From DATFPQ01 sp035264765 (GTDB lineage: Bacteria > Actinomycetota > Actinomycetes > Actinomycetales > Angustibacteraceae): a stretch of 41,549 bases of DNA. This document shows positions 40,552 to 41,549 of the stretch, one piece after another. Under the pieces are notes generated by a model. The model made no database searches. It had not been told where the DNA came from and worked only from the letters and a program-made list of their open reading frames with translations. The DNA is taken from contig DATFPQ010000004.1 in the NCBI GenBank assembly GCA_035264765.1, positions 1-41,549 on the forward strand, written 5' to 3'. How positions within the stretch are numbered: position 1 is the first letter of the stretch; every line of letters begins with the position of its first letter. Made by a program: the position numbers and the translations under genes.

Positions 40552-41517
40552 CTAGTCCGGGTCAGTCCCTGTTGAGGCCAGGAGCTCACCGGTCAGTGCC
40601 TTCACCTGCGCAGCCCCGAGCCGGCCGTCGGCGATGAGCACGTCGAAGCGACGTGTGATCGTGTCACCGGCGTCCAGAGACAGCGGCTGGTTCCAGGCGA
40701 GTGACGAGCCGATGCCTGGGTAGTCGCGAACGCGGACGAACCACGGCTCCCCCTCACCGGCCGCTCCTGCCGCGGCGATCACGATGGTGGCCGGCCCACA
40801 CTGCCCGGGTCCGGCCTGGAAGTCGGCCGACCACGCCACCCAGGGCGCCACGCTGCCATGGACGTCGGTCTCCCCGCGCGCTTCGGTGGTGAACACCTCC
40901 ACGTCGTCACAGGCTGGGAAGCGCCAGAAGAACCCACCGTAGCCGCCGCCGGTACGGCCCTTGCTCCCCGGCGAGTTGATCGTGGCGCCGGCCTGGGCCT
41001 GCAGCTCGGACTCGAAGGTCAGCTTCCAGGCCTGCTCGCTCATCCCGGCCCAGCGAACCGACCGGTGCTCCCGGAGCTCGATTGCTCCGTCATGCCCTCG
41101 CCAGCTCAGCCGCTGGCTGAATCCGTCGGCCCGCACGTCGGGTGGCTCGCCGACGATCTCGCCGTGGTTGTCCAGAAGCGCATAACCCTTGCCGTGGACG
41201 TACGTCCCGCCACCCCAGAAGCTCGAACCATTGACATCCGGTATCGCCATGCTGACGCCGTTGTGCCAGTCGTGGTCTGCTGGATGACGCGCGGTGAGCA
41301 AGACGCCGCCCAGAGTTCGTACCGGATGCAGGACAGGGCGGGGACTCGACGTGGGGATCGTCCCTCGCCCGTCGATGTAGCGTGCGACCTCGGCTCCGTC
41401 GATCTCCGCACGGGCGAGGACGGTGTCTCGTTCGTGATGAGCCCAAGGCGCCCCCAGTTCCGTGAACGTTCGGCCGGTCGTCGCGGCCCTCGACAGCCAT
41501 TCGTCGATGTCGGCCAC
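40552..41517 (-). CDS. DUF6807 (PmoA-like) family protein
   Basis: A 321-aa beta-rich protein. Typical segments are RPVLHPVRTLGGVLLTARHPADHDWHNGV, GSSFWGGGTYV, and IVIAAAGAAGEGEPWFVRVRDYPGIGSSLAW. The family was once linked to methane oxygenase by name only; members usually sit beside Gfo/Idh oxidoreductases and sugar isomerases in carbohydrate clusters, as here, and their activity is unknown to me. No signal peptide is seen. GTG 41517 has GGAGGG upstream, so the gene is complete. It converges with the mannitol-dehydrogenase-family gene, 25 bp between stops. Confidence 0.82.
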   Translation of the reverse strand: MADIDEWLSRAATTGRTFTELGAPWAHHERDTVLARAEIDGAEVARYIDGRGTIPTSSPRPVLHPVRTLGGVLLTARHPADHDWHNGVSMAIPDVNGSSFWGGGTYVHGKGYALLDNHGEIVGEPPDVRADGFSQRLSWRGHDGAIELREHRSVRWAGMSEQAWKLTFESELQAQAGATINSPGSKGRTGGGYGGFFWRFPACDDVEVFTTEARGETDVHGSVAPWVAWSADFQAGPGQCGPATIVIAAAGAAGEGEPWFVRVRDYPGIGSSLAWNQPLSLDAGDTITRRFDVLIADGRLGAAQVKALTGELLASTGTDPD

Positions 41518-41549
41518 GATCGCCCTCCGGTCCTGGCCTTCGCCCTCCC

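Overview
The window is 41.5 kb of very GC-rich DNA. It has strong third-position GC bias, many GTG starts, and tight ATGA/GTGA gene overlaps. Together with the families present (CUT1 ABC transporter without its own ATPase, FCD-type GntR and LacI regulators, an ECF41 sigma factor, a ClgR/PopR-like regulator, an IdeR/DtxR iron box) this points to an actinomycete that lives on plant polysaccharide. The exact genus cannot be read from the sequence. I see 33 protein genes (one cut by the left edge) plus one possible 22-codon leader ORF. There is no rRNA, tRNA, IS element, CRISPR or phage gene.

Layout. (1) 1-3407: a cut secreted protein, an iron-regulated DUF2470 protein with an iron box inside its promoter, and an orphan NarL-type histidine kinase preceded by a tiny coupled ORF. 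(2) 3468-15159: a long minus-strand operon for fucosides. It runs from a CUT1 sugar ABC transporter (binding protein and two permeases) through a GHL6-type hydrolase (candidate GH151 alpha-L-fucosidase), an FAH-family hydrolase, an L-fuconate dehydratase whose seven active-site residues are all present, an SDR and an aldo/keto reductase, to a GH29 alpha-L-fucosidase. A divergent GntR/FCD regulator sits at its head. This encodes most of the non-phosphorylated L-fucose pathway to pyruvate and lactate. (3) 15320-17373: a cupin, then an ECF41 sigma factor with its carboxymuconolactone decarboxylase partner and a matching promoter. (4) 17571-19147: a two-gene ClpP operon in which the second subunit has Ala in place of the catalytic Ser, facing a Cro/C1-type regulator that ends in the SsrA-like tail LALAA. 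(5) 19373-20962: a DUF4389 membrane protein, closed off by a strong hairpin.

(6) 21077-26951: a coupled four-gene operon (Gfo/Idh oxidoreductase, DUF993 aldolase-like protein, TIM-barrel isomerase, UxaA-type dehydratase) behind a LacI regulator and two palindromic operators 64 bp apart. This looks like a sugar-acid pathway whose substrate I cannot name. (7) 27239-35103: a rhamnose/rhamnogalacturonan block. It has L-rhamnose isomerase, a second LacI regulator, rhamnose mutarotase, an SGNH hydrolase, a Gfo/Idh oxidoreductase and a secreted PL11 rhamnogalacturonan lyase with a FIMAH domain. A shared operator half-site, GCTTCAA, appears upstream of both the isomerase and the lyase. (8) 35385-41517: a SRPBCC protein, a Gfo/Idh homologue lacking the usual EKP lysine, a coupled isomerase - Gfo/Idh - mannitol-dehydrogenase-family operon, and a convergent DUF6807 (PmoA-like) gene.

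The cell appears to attack pectic or hemicellulosic plant material outside (lyase), import fucosylated oligosaccharides, cleave off fucose inside, and oxidise the deoxysugars. The most interesting items are the ClpP/pseudo-ClpP pair with its degron-tailed regulator, the ECF41 module with a near-consensus promoter, the paired fucosidase families with a complete fuconate branch, and the unnamed LacI-controlled sugar-acid operon.
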